The position numbers and the translations under genes were made by a program. A stretch of 64,000 nucleotides of DNA from Janthinobacterium lividum PAMC 25724 (GTDB lineage: Bacteria > Pseudomonadota > Gammaproteobacteria > Burkholderiales > Burkholderiaceae_D), in assembly GCA_000242815.2 (NCBI GenBank), contig AHHB01000011.1, positions 62,001 through 126,000 on the forward strand. The letters run 5' to 3'. Shown here piece after piece: positions 1-9,282 of this stretch (position 1 is its first letter; every line of letters begins with the position of its first letter). Under the pieces are notes generated by a model. That model had not been told where the DNA came from. It worked only from the letters and a program-made list of their open reading frames with translations, and did no database searches.

Positions 1-110
1 AAGAACTGTGACAAGATGTAAGCTGAAATTGCGAAGTGCCAATAACGTCAAAATGTACGTAGTTGAAAGAACTTAAGCTAGACTTAAGAGCATTACGGCG
101 CTGGCGAATG

Positions 111-463
111 TGCCGGCACGTACCATTGGCTCACCCTGGAATACGCGGGCAAGGCACATGCCCTGCGCCGGCTGCAGCCGGTCGATGTCTTGCAGGCGAC
201 GCAGCCTGCGGAGCAAGGCGGTGTCAAGACTTTGCTGCGCGCCATCGATGGCGATGCGGCAGCAATGACCGTGGCGCAGGCGCGCGCACGGCGTTCTACG
301 GTCGCCCCCGCCTCAACGCACAGGCGATGGCGCTGCGCGGCCTGGGGCTGCTATTGGCATCCATGATGCAGGCCGCATCGCGGCCATGGCGGCACTGGGC
401 CTGGCCAAACGTTGCGCCAGTTGCCCGTGGGCACTGCATCACATCAGCGTGAAAGCAGCTTGA
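111..463 (+). pseudogene. possible decayed gene, unassigned
   Basis: Coding-like protein sequence is spread over different plus-strand frames here. One frame reads ECAGTYHWLTLEYAG and on through AIDGDAAAMTVAQARA. A second continues with FYGRPRLNAQAMALRGLG. The first style resumes and ends with ALHHISVKAA and a TGA at 461-463. No single frame gives a convincing intact protein, so this may be a gene broken by frameshifts. I do not recognise the family, and the upstream part may lie outside the window. The call rests only on codon-like composition and could be wrong. Confidence 0.2.
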
Positions 464-469
464 TACAGA

Positions 470-832
470 TTAAGCGTAGGCTTCGGCCATCGACATCACG
501 CGCGGCGCGATCGTGATCCCATATTGCTCGAACAGGGCCGTGATGGCCGCCAGGTTCTGCGTGCACTCTTCGGTTTTCCAGCCCTTGAAGAGATCCGTGC
601 CATCCTTCTGGAAATGCAGGTCCAGCACCTTGCCCTGATCCTTGTGCAGGTAGGGTGAACTATAGGTGTTCTCGTAGCCGAGCGCCTTCAATTGTTCCAG
701 CAACACATGCGGCGGATGATCGGGATCAGTGGCGAGGAAAATGCCAAAGGTCTTGCCCGGTGGTTTGGCGGCGATATCAACTTCATAAATGCCGGGGGCC
801 TTGCTGACAGACGTACTCTTTAAAAATAACAT
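470..832 (-). CDS. conserved hypothetical protein (120 aa)
   Basis: Small soluble protein of unknown function. I chose the ATG at 832 because AGGGAG lies about six bases upstream; the reading frame stays open further upstream to 952, but that extension is Arg/Cys-rich and unlikely to be translated. The protein starts MLFLKSTSVSKAPG, has a central acidic and proline-rich stretch (FLATDPDHPPHVLLEQLKALG) and ends MSMAEAYA. There is no signal peptide or membrane helix. It appears to be a single-gene unit. The following stretch, 833-1134, holds no supportable gene. I do not recognise the domain. Confidence 0.6.
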   Translation of the reverse strand: MLFLKSTSVSKAPGIYEVDIAAKPPGKTFGIFLATDPDHPPHVLLEQLKALGYENTYSSPYLHKDQGKVLDLHFQKDGTDLFKGWKTEECTQNLAAITALFEQYGITIAPRVMSMAEAYA

Positions 833-1134
833 ACAACACTCCCTGCGCGTAGTGTCCTGCGCCGAAAACGAGCGACAAGACAGGGGCGATGCGCAATGAT
901 TCCCATGTTTAAATCTTATTGCTAATTTGCATCTTTGTCGACAAATCGGCACTTTTATTTGGTGAGTCGTGGTTATCTTGTCGCGTTCGCCATGGAAGAT
1001 TATTAATAATGCAAGTTATTATGGCGCCAATACTTGGCCTGCTGCCGACTTCCGGCTTGCTTGAAGAATGCCCTCAACCAAGCGGCTTGGGCCAAGATTC
1101 GCAGGCCCTGGTCACGACGTGCATGCGGCCTGAT

Positions 1135-1962
1135 TCATCCGCCGCGCTTGCGCCTGGCCAGATCTTGCGTGGGCGCCACCAGCGCCCGGTACATTTCGCC
1201 CGTGGCGGCATCCCAGCTTTGCACCGCCTGCTGCTGGCGTTGCACGGTGGCCACATCGCCGCGTGCGATAGGGCCGGAAAGCGCGGGCGCGGCGCCCAGA
1301 CGGAATACATTGGCCACCGCTTCCGTCACCAGGGGCTGCGCCAATTCGCGCGCCACCGCCTCGGGAATGCCAGCGGCCTGATAAGCGCGCAGGGCGGCAT
1401 CGAGCACGGTCACCAGATAATTGCTGGCAAACACGGCAGCGGCGTGATACAGGGTCTTGGCAGCCGGATCGATGGGCACCGGACGCGCACCGATGGCACT
1501 CAAGGCGGGCATCAGGAAGGCCAGCGCCAGCGGAGCGCCTTCGACGCCGCAAAACGTGCCCTCAAAGGTGGCGGCCACCTGTTGCGGGTCGGCAAAGCTG
1601 CGAATCGGATGCGCGCTGGCCACCGAGGCGCCGGCTTGCGTCGCGGCCAGCAGCACGTTCGACGCCAGCGCGCCGCTACAGTGAAACACGATGGCGCCCG
1701 CCTGCCGTCCTTCGGCCACCAGTGCCGCGCAGGCCGGGCCGATCTGGTCGTCCGCCACGGCCAGCATGGTGACGTCGGCGCCGCGCAAGGCGGCATAGCT
1801 GGCGACGGCGGTGCCGGCACCCATAAAATCGACCGCTGCCTGCGCCGACGCCATCGAGCGCGTCAGTACATCTTGCAGCACGATGCCATCGACACCGGCG
1901 AACAGGCGGCCCAGTACGCGACCGACATGGCCGGCGCCGATGATATTGAAGGTCAGGTTCAT
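1135..1962 (-). CDS. Rossmann-like and DUF2520 domain protein
   Basis: Predicted NAD(P)-dependent oxidoreductase-like protein of 275 residues. The N-terminus NIIGAGHVGRVLGRLF (about residues 6-21) is a GxGxxG dinucleotide-binding loop. The first half is Rossmann-like and includes the HCSGAL segment near residue 95; the C-terminal half is the helical DUF2520 domain with HAAAVFASNYLV. The substrate is unknown in this family. It lies just downstream of the DUF924 gene (six-base gap) and is probably co-transcribed with the minus-strand genes from 5371 down. The cytoplasmic location is inferred from the lack of a signal sequence. Confidence 0.8.
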   Translation of the reverse strand: MNLTFNIIGAGHVGRVLGRLFAGVDGIVLQDVLTRSMASAQAAVDFMGAGTAVASYAALRGADVTMLAVADDQIGPACAALVAEGRQAGAIVFHCSGALASNVLLAATQAGASVASAHPIRSFADPQQVAATFEGTFCGVEGAPLALAFLMPALSAIGARPVPIDPAAKTLYHAAAVFASNYLVTVLDAALRAYQAAGIPEAVARELAQPLVTEAVANVFRLGAAPALSGPIARGDVATVQRQQQAVQSWDAATGEMYRALVAPTQDLARRKRGG

Positions 1963-1968
1963 GGCAAA

Positions 1969-2556
1969 CTAAAAACTCGATCCTGGCTGGCGCAGGAATT
2001 CAAGCTCTTCCGGCGTGGAGGGCCGGCCGAGATTGGCGTTGCGGTGGGGGAAGCGGCCGAAGCGGGCGATCACTTCCTGGTGCCGCTGGGCATAATCGAG
2101 CATGCTCTCAAAACCGGGCTGCGTCTGCGATAGCAGCTGGAATAGCTCGACGGCGCGCGCCTGCATGGCCAGCTCTTCGGCATGTTCGAATGGCAGGTAG
2201 GCGAAGGCGCGCAGCATGGGCGGCAACTGCTGGTCCTGCCCTGCTTGCGTCAAGGACACTGCCAGCGCCAGCGCCAAGGCGTCGCCGGCAAAAGCACGCG
2301 GCGTGCCGCGGTAGACATTGCGCGTGAACTGATCGAGCACGATGAGGTGCGCCAGCGCACCGTGCGGCGTCGCGTTCCACGCGCGCAAGCCACCGTCAAT
2401 GGCGGTATCGATCAGCGCACCGAAACGCGCGCGTATGCGCGCATCAAAGGCATCGTCCTTGCGGAACCATTCCATGCGCGACTGAGCATGGCCACGGTGA
2501 TCGGGCGGCAGGAACCAGAAATCGAGTACGTCTTGGGCCTGTGCATCCATGTCCAT
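1969..2556 (-). CDS. DUF924 family protein
   Basis: Soluble helical protein of 195 residues. The start VLDFWFLP, the WNATPHGALAHLIVLDQFTRNVYRGTPRAFAGD block and the late HRNANLGRPSTPEELEFL motif are the hallmarks of DUF924, a family with a TPR-like fold and no assigned reaction. The length is typical. It starts five bases downstream of the MgtC-like gene and is followed after six bases by the DUF2520 gene, so the three are likely one transcript. No catalytic function can be read from the sequence. Confidence 0.85.
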   Translation of the reverse strand: MDMDAQAQDVLDFWFLPPDHRGHAQSRMEWFRKDDAFDARIRARFGALIDTAIDGGLRAWNATPHGALAHLIVLDQFTRNVYRGTPRAFAGDALALALAVSLTQAGQDQQLPPMLRAFAYLPFEHAEELAMQARAVELFQLLSQTQPGFESMLDYAQRHQEVIARFGRFPHRNANLGRPSTPEELEFLRQPGSSF

Positions 2557-2561
2557 CCTTT

Positions 2562-3302
2562 TCAGTTGCGTGCGTGCGACAGCTGGAAGCCGGCGATGCC
2601 TTCAAAGGCGGCCAGTTCGGCCGACATGGTCGACAGGCTGGCGCCCGTGTTCTTGCCATGCGCGATGGCGACAAAGCGCCACTCCTGCATGCCGTCGGTA
2701 CTGCCGATGGAAAGCGAGCCACCGGCGATGTCGTAGCCGCGCTTGGCGGCCATGCGCCGCAGTGCCTCTTCGCGCGGAACAAATCCTGGCTTGAAGCGCA
2801 TGGTGATCGCCACCGCGTGGCGCGACGGCAGCCAATTCTCCAATTTCGACAGAAAAATCATCGCCATTGCGCACAGGAAAGCCAGGCCCATGGCCGACAG
2901 ATAAAAGCCGATACCGACCATGACGCCGATCACGGACGAAGCCCAGATCGAGGCAGCCGTCGTCAGACCGCTGATATTGAAGCCCTCGCGCATGATGACG
3001 CCGGCGCCCAGAAAGCCCACGCCCGTGACAATACCCTGGATAACGCGCGTGGGGTCGCTGCCGACGATGGCGCCATGGCCGCCGTACCAAAACTCCGGAT
3101 AGCCGCCCAGCACCGTCAGCGCGGCCGAAGCCATGCAGACCAGGCTGTAGGTGCGCATGCCCGCCGCGCGCCCGTGATACGAACGCTCGTAGCCCACCAA
3201 TAGACCCAGCAGCAGCGCGCCGAGCAGGTTCAACAGGATCACGCCATTCGTTGCCAGCTCGGCCGGCGACCAATAGGCACGCAGGAAGTCTATGGTCGGC
3301 AT
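2562..3302 (-). CDS. MgtC/SapB family membrane protein
   Basis: Inner-membrane protein of 246 residues. It begins with a hydrophobic MgtC core of about four to five helices (roughly residues 20-150), including the family motif GYERSYHGRAAGMRTYSLVCMASA and VGFLGAGVIMREG. A soluble C-terminal domain follows (about 165-246), ending QLSHARN. MgtC proteins are linked to growth at low magnesium and to modulation of ATP synthase or membrane potential in pathogens; which role applies here is unknown. The start codon directly abuts the stop of the preceding small gene, which indicates translational coupling. Confidence 0.88.
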   Translation of the reverse strand: MPTIDFLRAYWSPAELATNGVILLNLLGALLLGLLVGYERSYHGRAAGMRTYSLVCMASAALTVLGGYPEFWYGGHGAIVGSDPTRVIQGIVTGVGFLGAGVIMREGFNISGLTTAASIWASSVIGVMVGIGFYLSAMGLAFLCAMAMIFLSKLENWLPSRHAVAITMRFKPGFVPREEALRRMAAKRGYDIAGGSLSIGSTDGMQEWRFVAIAHGKNTGASLSTMSAELAAFEGIAGFQLSHARN

Positions 3303-3551
3303 CTAGGGCTTTTTCGTCAGCTGCTTTTCAAACGCCACATCGAGCTTGCTGACGCGGCGCGCCTTTTGCGGTCCCAGCCCATTGACGAAGGCGACAAAGG
3401 CATCGAGTTCCAGTGGCGCGCACAGGGGCGGCAAGCCCGGGCCTTCGGTGAGGAAGAACAGTTCATCGCCGGTGCGCGCCATCGTGTAGAGACGATGGCC
3501 GGTGCGTTCCTTGAGCCGCTCGATGGCGGAGGTGGCGCGGGTCGAGCGCAT
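3303..3551 (-). CDS. small hypothetical protein (82 aa)
   Basis: Small basic protein starting MRSTRATSAIERLKERTG and ending EKQLTKKP. I chose the ATG at 3551 because it overlaps the aminopeptidase stop as TGATG; the frame is open 30 bases further up, but that would run deeper into the aminopeptidase gene. Its stop abuts the MgtC-like start, so it sits as a tight link in an aminopeptidase-small protein-MgtC-DUF924-DUF2520 operon. No signal peptide or membrane helix is visible. I do not recognise the family. Confidence 0.65.
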   Translation of the reverse strand: MRSTRATSAIERLKERTGHRLYTMARTGDELFFLTEGPGLPPLCAPLELDAFVAFVNGLGPQKARRVSKLDVAFEKQLTKKP

Positions 3552-5371
3552 CAGATGGCTCCCGTGCGCTGTTCCAGCCACGCCAGCGCATCACCCGCCA
3601 AGTGCGGCGCCAGACGCGCGCGCACGCTGGCGTGGTAGTCGTTGAGCCAGGCCGCCTCGTCGTCGCGCAGCAGCGAGCGCTCCACGCAGCGCGTGTCGAT
3701 CGGGCACAGGGTCAAGGTTTCGAAGCGCAAGAAATCACCGAACTGCGTCGTCCCTGCGGGAACCGCTGGCACATTCAGCACCAGGTTTTCGATGCGGATA
3801 CCCCACTGGCCGGGACGGTAGATGCCCGGCTCGATGGAAGTGATCATGCCGACCTCCATCGCTGTCTGCGGCTCCGGCATGGCGGACTGCGAAATCGATT
3901 GCGGGCCTTCATGGACATTCAGGAAAAAGCCTACGCCGTGTCCCGTGCCATGGCCAAAGTCGATGCCCTCGGCCCACAGCGGTGCGCGGGCGATAGCGTC
4001 CAACATGGGTGACTTCACGCCGCGCGGGAACTGCGCGCGCGACAGGGCGATCATGCTGCGCAAGACCAGGGTGAAATCGCGCCTGTGTTCAGCCGTGATC
4101 GTGCCGACGGGGACCACACGCGTGATATCGGTGGTGCCGCCAAAGTACTGGCCGCCCGAATCGATCAACAGCAAGCCATCGCCTTCAATGGTCGCTTGCG
4201 TATCCGCATGGGCGTGGTAATGCATGATGGCGCCATGTGCGTTGAAACCGGCGATGGTGCCAAAACTGGGGCTAACAAAACCGGCGCGACGCGCGCGCGC
4301 GGCAGTCAGGTGTTCGTCGACGCCGATTTCCGTCAGTGGCGCGCGCTGCGGGTCGGCCAGGGTGCGCTCTAACCAGCTGAAAAACTCGCACAGGGCGGCG
4401 CCATCGTGCTCCATGGCGGCGCGCACATGCGCCGCTTCGCTATCCGTCTTGCGCGACTTGGCCAGGGTGGTCGGATTGATCGCTTCCACCACCGGCACCG
4501 ATTCAGGCACGGCCTGGCGCGTGCCGAACGTGATGCGGCGTGGGTCCAGCAGCAAGGTGGCGCTATCAGGCAGGGCGGCCAGCATGCTGCCGGCGCCGTC
4601 ATACGCGGCTACGTCCACGCCTTGGCTCTCGAGCGTGGCGCGCAGGGAAGCGGACAGCTTGCCATCGGCCACGAACAGGGTGGCGCGCTGCGGGCCAACC
4701 AGCGCATGCGCGAGGAAGACGGGGTTATAGCTCACATCGGCGCCACGCAGGTTGAACAGCCAGGCGATATCGTCGAGGGTGGAAATGACGTGATGGCTGG
4801 CGCCGTGCGCAGCCATGCTGGCGCGCAGGGCCGCCAGTTTTTCCATGCGCGACAGGGCCGGATACGCCGCCGCATGTTCAAACACGGGGGCGGCAGGCAT
4901 GGCAGGACGCTGCGACCACACGGCTTGCAGCAAATCGATATCAGTGCGCAGGGTCACCTGCGCGCCCAGCGCCTGCTGCAGCAGGCGTGCATTGGCCAGG
5001 CCCAGCACGGCGCCATCGACGGCCACCGTCTGCCCCGACTGCATGGTCTCGCCCAGCCAGTCGATAAACAGCACGCTGGCGCCGGACGGGATTTTTTTCA
5101 GGACGATGCCGCTGCCGGCCAGTTCCGTTTCCGCCTGCTCCCAGTAGCGGCCATCGGTCCATACGCCGGCGAAATCGTGCGTCACGACCAAGGTGCCGAC
5201 CGAGCCCGTAAAACCGGACAGCCACTCACGTCCCTGCCAGCGCGCCGGCAGGTATTCGGACAGGTGCGGGTCGGCCGATGGCACGATGCAGGCGTCGATG
5301 TGCTGCGCGCGCATGGCGCTGCGCAGTTGCGACAAACGGGAGGCGGGAGTGGATTGGTCAGGTGTCTGCAT
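3551..5371 (-). CDS. Xaa-Pro aminopeptidase (M24B family)
   Basis: Metallopeptidase that removes an N-terminal residue next to proline. The 606-residue length matches the long, eukaryote-like aminopeptidase P form with two creatinase-type N-terminal domains (about 10-310) and a C-terminal pita-bread catalytic domain. Metal-ligand motifs are visible: HYHAHADTQ, LLIDSGGQYFGGTTDITR, GHGTGHGVGFFLNVHEGP, and SIEPGIYRPGQWGIRIEN. The protein has no signal peptide and should be cytoplasmic. It is the first gene of a minus-strand operon that continues with the 82-residue protein and the MgtC-like protein. No strong ribosome site is seen before the ATG. Confidence 0.93.
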   Translation of the reverse strand: MQTPDQSTPASRLSQLRSAMRAQHIDACIVPSADPHLSEYLPARWQGREWLSGFTGSVGTLVVTHDFAGVWTDGRYWEQAETELAGSGIVLKKIPSGASVLFIDWLGETMQSGQTVAVDGAVLGLANARLLQQALGAQVTLRTDIDLLQAVWSQRPAMPAAPVFEHAAAYPALSRMEKLAALRASMAAHGASHHVISTLDDIAWLFNLRGADVSYNPVFLAHALVGPQRATLFVADGKLSASLRATLESQGVDVAAYDGAGSMLAALPDSATLLLDPRRITFGTRQAVPESVPVVEAINPTTLAKSRKTDSEAAHVRAAMEHDGAALCEFFSWLERTLADPQRAPLTEIGVDEHLTAARARRAGFVSPSFGTIAGFNAHGAIMHYHAHADTQATIEGDGLLLIDSGGQYFGGTTDITRVVPVGTITAEHRRDFTLVLRSMIALSRAQFPRGVKSPMLDAIARAPLWAEGIDFGHGTGHGVGFFLNVHEGPQSISQSAMPEPQTAMEVGMITSIEPGIYRPGQWGIRIENLVLNVPAVPAGTTQFGDFLRFETLTLCPIDTRCVERSLLRDDEAAWLNDYHASVRARLAPHLAGDALAWLEQRTGAI

Positions 5372-5623
5372 GGGGCCGAAAAGAGCGGTGCTGGGAAGCG
5401 CCTATGATACCGCGATTAGCCTGCGGACGGCGCTGCCATCCCGTCGTGCCCTGGCCATGCGCGCCTGGCCAGGACGTTTTCGCCGGTTTCAGCTTGCGTC
5501 AGCGTTTTTTCCTGGTGCCCGCGTGGCGCAGCTGATACGCTACCGTGCAGCGAGCTTGCCAACGCCGGCAAAAACAATTGCTGGTGCTGCTGCGTCCAGT
5601 ACCGCACGTCGTCCATCGCCACA

Positions 5624-6322
5624 TCATTCGCCATCATCAGCCTCGTAGCGCCGCAAGCCTTCCAGGTCCAGCACGCGGATGCCGCCATAATCGAGGCGCA
5701 GCAAGCCCTTTTTTTCAAGCACCTGCAAGGCCTGGTTGGCGCGCTGGCGCGAAGAGCCTGACAACAGACCGATTTCTTCCTGCGACAGCTGCACCAGCGT
5801 ATCGACGCCAGGATACAAATGCGAATTGAACATCGAGGCCAGGCAGCGCGCCACGCGCGTATTGAGGTCGAGCAGACGTTCGTTTTCCACCATGCCGATG
5901 AACTGGCCCAGACGCTCATTGAGTTGCATCAGCAAAAAGCGCGTGAACGGCAGGCTCGTTTCCAGCAGCCAATGGAAGGTGGCACCAGGCAGGCGCGCGA
6001 CGCGCGTATCGCGCAGCGCCATGGTGTCGTATTTACGGATTTCGTTTTTCAGCAGCGAGCCTTCGCCAAACCAGCTGCCGGGCGGCACGCCGATGAAGGT
6101 CATGGCCTTGCCCGAGGCGGAAAAATTATTCATCTTGACCATGCCGCTGATGACGCCGATCCAGTTATCCACCGGCTCGCCCTTACGGCAGACAAAGCCG
6201 CCTTTCGGCACCGACGTTTCAAACACATCCGCCTCGACCCTGGCCATTTGCACGGGATCGAGCAACTGCGCCCAGTTGGCCGCGCGCACGGCATCCTTCA
6301 GACTGATATCAGGGTAGGTCAT
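5624..6322 (-). CDS. Crp/Fnr family transcriptional regulator
   Basis: DNA-binding regulator of about 232 residues. The N-terminal cyclic-nucleotide-binding-like barrel spans roughly residues 25-140 (FVCRKGEPVDNWIGVISG, PGSWFGEGSLL). A C-terminal winged helix-turn-helix follows, with QLSQEEIGLLSGSSRQRANQ as the recognition region. There is no N-terminal cysteine cluster of the FNR type. It is divergent from the acyl-CoA ligase/ABC transporter operon at 6478, so that operon is a plausible target. The ATG at 6322 is preferred; another in-frame ATG lies at 6337 and neither has a clear ribosome site. The 252 bases between its stop and the aminopeptidase gene hold no convincing gene. Confidence 0.88.
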   Translation of the reverse strand: MTYPDISLKDAVRAANWAQLLDPVQMARVEADVFETSVPKGGFVCRKGEPVDNWIGVISGMVKMNNFSASGKAMTFIGVPPGSWFGEGSLLKNEIRKYDTMALRDTRVARLPGATFHWLLETSLPFTRFLLMQLNERLGQFIGMVENERLLDLNTRVARCLASMFNSHLYPGVDTLVQLSQEEIGLLSGSSRQRANQALQVLEKKGLLRLDYGGIRVLDLEGLRRYEADDGE

Positions 6323-6477
6323 TGTGCGATGCACCATCGAAAAGTGGGTAAATGTCCCCGAAAAGACAACTCGGCAAACTAACGCAAGCTACTATCATTG
6401 CACAAACGCCTCACACATAAAAACACAGAGCGCCATCCAACGAGGTGGTACCTGAGACAAGCAACAGGGAGACACTG

Positions 6478-8433
6478 GTGCAAACGACTACCGCAACGAC
6501 GATGCCGACTTTTCCACGGCGCTTATTGCAACACGGGTCCGTACGACCCGACAAGCCCGCATTCCGCGAAAAGCACCTGGGCATCTGGCAAACCTGGACC
6601 TGGTCCCAGGTCAACGACGAGGTGCGCGCCCTGGCCTGCGGCTTGGCAGCCATCGGCTTCCAGCGCGGCATGAACCTGGCCATCATCGGCGACAACCGTC
6701 CCCGCCTGTACTGGGCCATGCTGGCCGCGCAAAGTCTGGGCGGCGTACCCGTGCCACTGTACCAGGACGCGCCAGCCGCTGACATGGCCTACGTGCTGGA
6801 GGATGCGCAAATCCGCTACGCCATCGTCGAAGACCAGGAACAGGTCGACAAACTGCTCGAACTTAAAGCTGTGTATCCGCACCTCACCCACATCGTTTAC
6901 GACGATGAACGCGGCATGCGCCATTATCGCCAGCCGGAGTTGATGTCCTTTGCCGCCCTGCAGGTACTCGGCAGGGCCTACGATCGCGAACATCCGGGCT
7001 TTTTTGATGCCGCCGTGGCAGCGGGCCAAGGCAGCGACTCGGCCGTCATCCTGTACACCTCGGGCACCACGGGCAAGCCGAAGGGCGTGTGCCAAAGCCA
7101 TACGGCGCTGCTGGCCGCCGGCGTTGGCGGCGTGGCCTTCGACAAGCTGACCGACGCCGAAGACATCCTGTCCTACCTGCCCATGGCGTGGGTGGGCGAC
7201 TGCCTGTTTTCGCTGGCGCAAGCCATGGTGGCCGGCTTCACCGTGAATTGTCCCGAATCGGGCGACACGGTAATGATCGACATGCGCGAAATCGGCCCCA
7301 CCTGCTACTTTGCGCCGCCGCGCGTGTTCGAAAACATGCTCACCAGCGTGATGATACGCATGGAAGACGCCAGCAGCATCAAGCGCCACATGTTCAGCCA
7401 TTTCATGGACGTGGCCAAACGCTGCGGCGCGCAGATTTTGGATGGCAAGCCCGTGTCGCTGGCGGATCGCCTCAGCTACAAGCTGGGCGAGCTGCTGGTC
7501 TACGCTCCCCTGAAAAACGTGCTGGGCCTGTCACGCGTGCGCGTCGCCTATACGGCCGGCGCCGCCATCGGCCCCGACCTGTTCCGCTTCTACCGCTCCA
7601 TCGGCGTCAACCTCAAGCAATTGTATGGTTCCACCGAAACTTGCGCCTATGTGTGCCTGCAGCCGGACGGCAATATCAAGTTCGACAGCGTGGGCTTGCC
7701 GGCACCCGGCGTGGAAGTCAAACTGGCGGCCAATGGCGAAGTGCTGGTCAAGTCGCCGGCCACCATGAGCGGTTACTTCAAGCGTCCCGACGCCACCGCC
7801 GAAGTGATCGATGCCGACGGCTACTTCCATACCGGTGACGCGGGCGTATTCGACAGCGAAGGTCATTTGAAAATCATCGACCGCGCGGCCGACGTCGGCA
7901 AGCTGACGTGCGGCGCCATCTTCGCGCCCAACTACATCGAAAACAAGCTCAAATTCTTCCCCTTCATCAAGGAAGTGGTGGCCTTCGGCCATGCACGCGA
8001 CCAGGTCTGCGCCTTCATCAACATCGATATCGAAGCGGTGGGCAACTGGTCCGAGCGGCGTGGCATCGCGTATGCCGGCTACACCGACCTGGCGGCACGC
8101 GCCGAAACCTATGGCCTGATCCGCGACTGCATCGAGCAAGTCAACGCGGAACTGGCGACCGACCCACTGATGGACCGCACTCAGGTACACCGCTTTTTGG
8201 TGCTGCACAAGGAACTCGACCCCGACGACGACGAGCTGACGCGCACGCGCAAGGTGCGCCGCAAATTCATCGCCGAAAAGTACGCGGTGCTCATTTCCGC
8301 GCTGTACGAGGGCAAGACAACGCAATACATCGAGACCCAGGTGAAATTCGAGGATGGCCGCCTTGGCTCGACCAGCGCCGACCTGCAGATCTGGGACAGC
8401 AAAACGTATCGGCCCCAAGGCCTGGCCGCATGA
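6478..8433 (+). CDS. long-chain acyl-CoA synthetase-type AMP-forming ligase
   Basis: Activates a carboxylic acid with ATP and CoA. The ANL-superfamily motifs are present: ILYTSGTTGKPKGV (P-loop), LYGSTETCAY, and YFHTGDAG, with the C-terminal part modified as in the long-chain FadD15-like group. I prefer the GTG at 6478, which has GGGAG six to eight bases upstream, over the GTG at 6445; the product is then 651 residues. It is the first gene of the HAAT transporter operon and its TGA overlaps the start of the livG gene. The substrate (fatty or aromatic acid) cannot be told from sequence. The Crp/Fnr gene is divergent. Confidence 0.88.
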   Translation: MQTTTATTMPTFPRRLLQHGSVRPDKPAFREKHLGIWQTWTWSQVNDEVRALACGLAAIGFQRGMNLAIIGDNRPRLYWAMLAAQSLGGVPVPLYQDAPAADMAYVLEDAQIRYAIVEDQEQVDKLLELKAVYPHLTHIVYDDERGMRHYRQPELMSFAALQVLGRAYDREHPGFFDAAVAAGQGSDSAVILYTSGTTGKPKGVCQSHTALLAAGVGGVAFDKLTDAEDILSYLPMAWVGDCLFSLAQAMVAGFTVNCPESGDTVMIDMREIGPTCYFAPPRVFENMLTSVMIRMEDASSIKRHMFSHFMDVAKRCGAQILDGKPVSLADRLSYKLGELLVYAPLKNVLGLSRVRVAYTAGAAIGPDLFRFYRSIGVNLKQLYGSTETCAYVCLQPDGNIKFDSVGLPAPGVEVKLAANGEVLVKSPATMSGYFKRPDATAEVIDADGYFHTGDAGVFDSEGHLKIIDRAADVGKLTCGAIFAPNYIENKLKFFPFIKEVVAFGHARDQVCAFINIDIEAVGNWSERRGIAYAGYTDLAARAETYGLIRDCIEQVNAELATDPLMDRTQVHRFLVLHKELDPDDDELTRTRKVRRKFIAEKYAVLISALYEGKTTQYIETQVKFEDGRLGSTSADLQIWDSKTYRPQGLAA

Positions 8434-9263
8434 TGGAGCACAGCACGATGCAAATGAACGAACCCGACGCCCATTTTGGCACGGCCCGCAAGACCGGTCC
8501 CGTGATCCTCGACCTGAAGAACATCTCGCTGTCGTTCGGCGGCGTGAAAGCGCTGACCGACATCTCGTTTGACGTCAAGCAGCATGAAATCCGCGCCATC
8601 ATCGGCCCGAACGGCGCAGGTAAAAGCTCGATGCTGAACGTGATCAATGGCGTGTACCGCCCGCAGCAAGGCGAGATCATTTATCGGGGCGAACACCGGC
8701 GCGGCATGGATTGCTATGCGGCCGCCAAGTCCGGCATCGCGCGCACCTTCCAGAACATCGCCCTGTTCAAGGGCATGACGGTGTTAGATAACATCATGAC
8801 CGGGCGTAACCTGAAGATGAAGTCGAATTTTCTCCTGCAGGCGCTGTATTGGGGCCCGGCCCGGCGCGAGGAAATCGAGCACCGCAAAAAGGCCGAAGAA
8901 ATCATCGACTTCCTGGAAATCCAGGCCATCCGCAAGACGCCTGTGGGGCGTCTGCCCTACGGCTTGCAAAAGCGCGTCGAACTGGGTCGCGCGCTGGTGG
9001 CCGAACCGGAAATTTTGCTGCTCGATGAACCGATGGCCGGCATGAACGTGGAAGAAAAACAGGACATGTGCCGCTTCATCCTCGACGTCAACGACCAACT
9101 GGGCACGACCATCGTGCTGATCGAGCACGACATGGGCGTGGTGATGGATATCTCCGACAGGGTGGTGGTGCTCGACTACGGCAAAAAGATCGGCGACGGC
9201 ACGCCCGACGAGGTGCGCAGCAACCAGGATGTCATCAACGCGTATTTGGGTGTCGCGCACTAG
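8430..9263 (+). CDS. livG: HAAT-type ABC transporter ATP-binding protein (LivG)
   Basis: Cytoplasmic ATPase subunit of an importer of the branched-chain amino acid type (277 residues). Walker A is GPNGAGKSS, the signature region is YGLQKRVELGRAL and Walker B is ILLLDEPMAGM, followed by the switch histidine in IEHDMGVV. The C-terminus (GDGTPDEVRSNQDVINAYLG) is typical of LivG. The start overlaps the ligase stop by four bases (ATGA); an adjacent ATG at 8433 is equally possible. The transported substrate may be a ligand for the two flanking CoA ligases rather than leucine. Confidence 0.93.
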   Translation: MMEHSTMQMNEPDAHFGTARKTGPVILDLKNISLSFGGVKALTDISFDVKQHEIRAIIGPNGAGKSSMLNVINGVYRPQQGEIIYRGEHRRGMDCYAAAKSGIARTFQNIALFKGMTVLDNIMTGRNLKMKSNFLLQALYWGPARREEIEHRKKAEEIIDFLEIQAIRKTPVGRLPYGLQKRVELGRALVAEPEILLLDEPMAGMNVEEKQDMCRFILDVNDQLGTTIVLIEHDMGVVMDISDRVVVLDYGKKIGDGTPDEVRSNQDVINAYLGVAH

Positions 9264-9282
9264 CACCAGACAAGGGATAGCA

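Noticed and set aside
919..2133. Long plus-strand open frame (404 codons) over the DUF2520 gene
   Set aside because: It is the antisense shadow of the DUF2520 gene and part of the DUF924 gene, with Arg/His/Gly-rich composition and no recognisable domain.
5416..5631. Possible small gene directly after the Crp/Fnr stop
   Set aside because: A start overlaps the stop region and the frame is open for about 70 codons, but there is no recognised family, no ribosome site and typical high-GC shadow composition.
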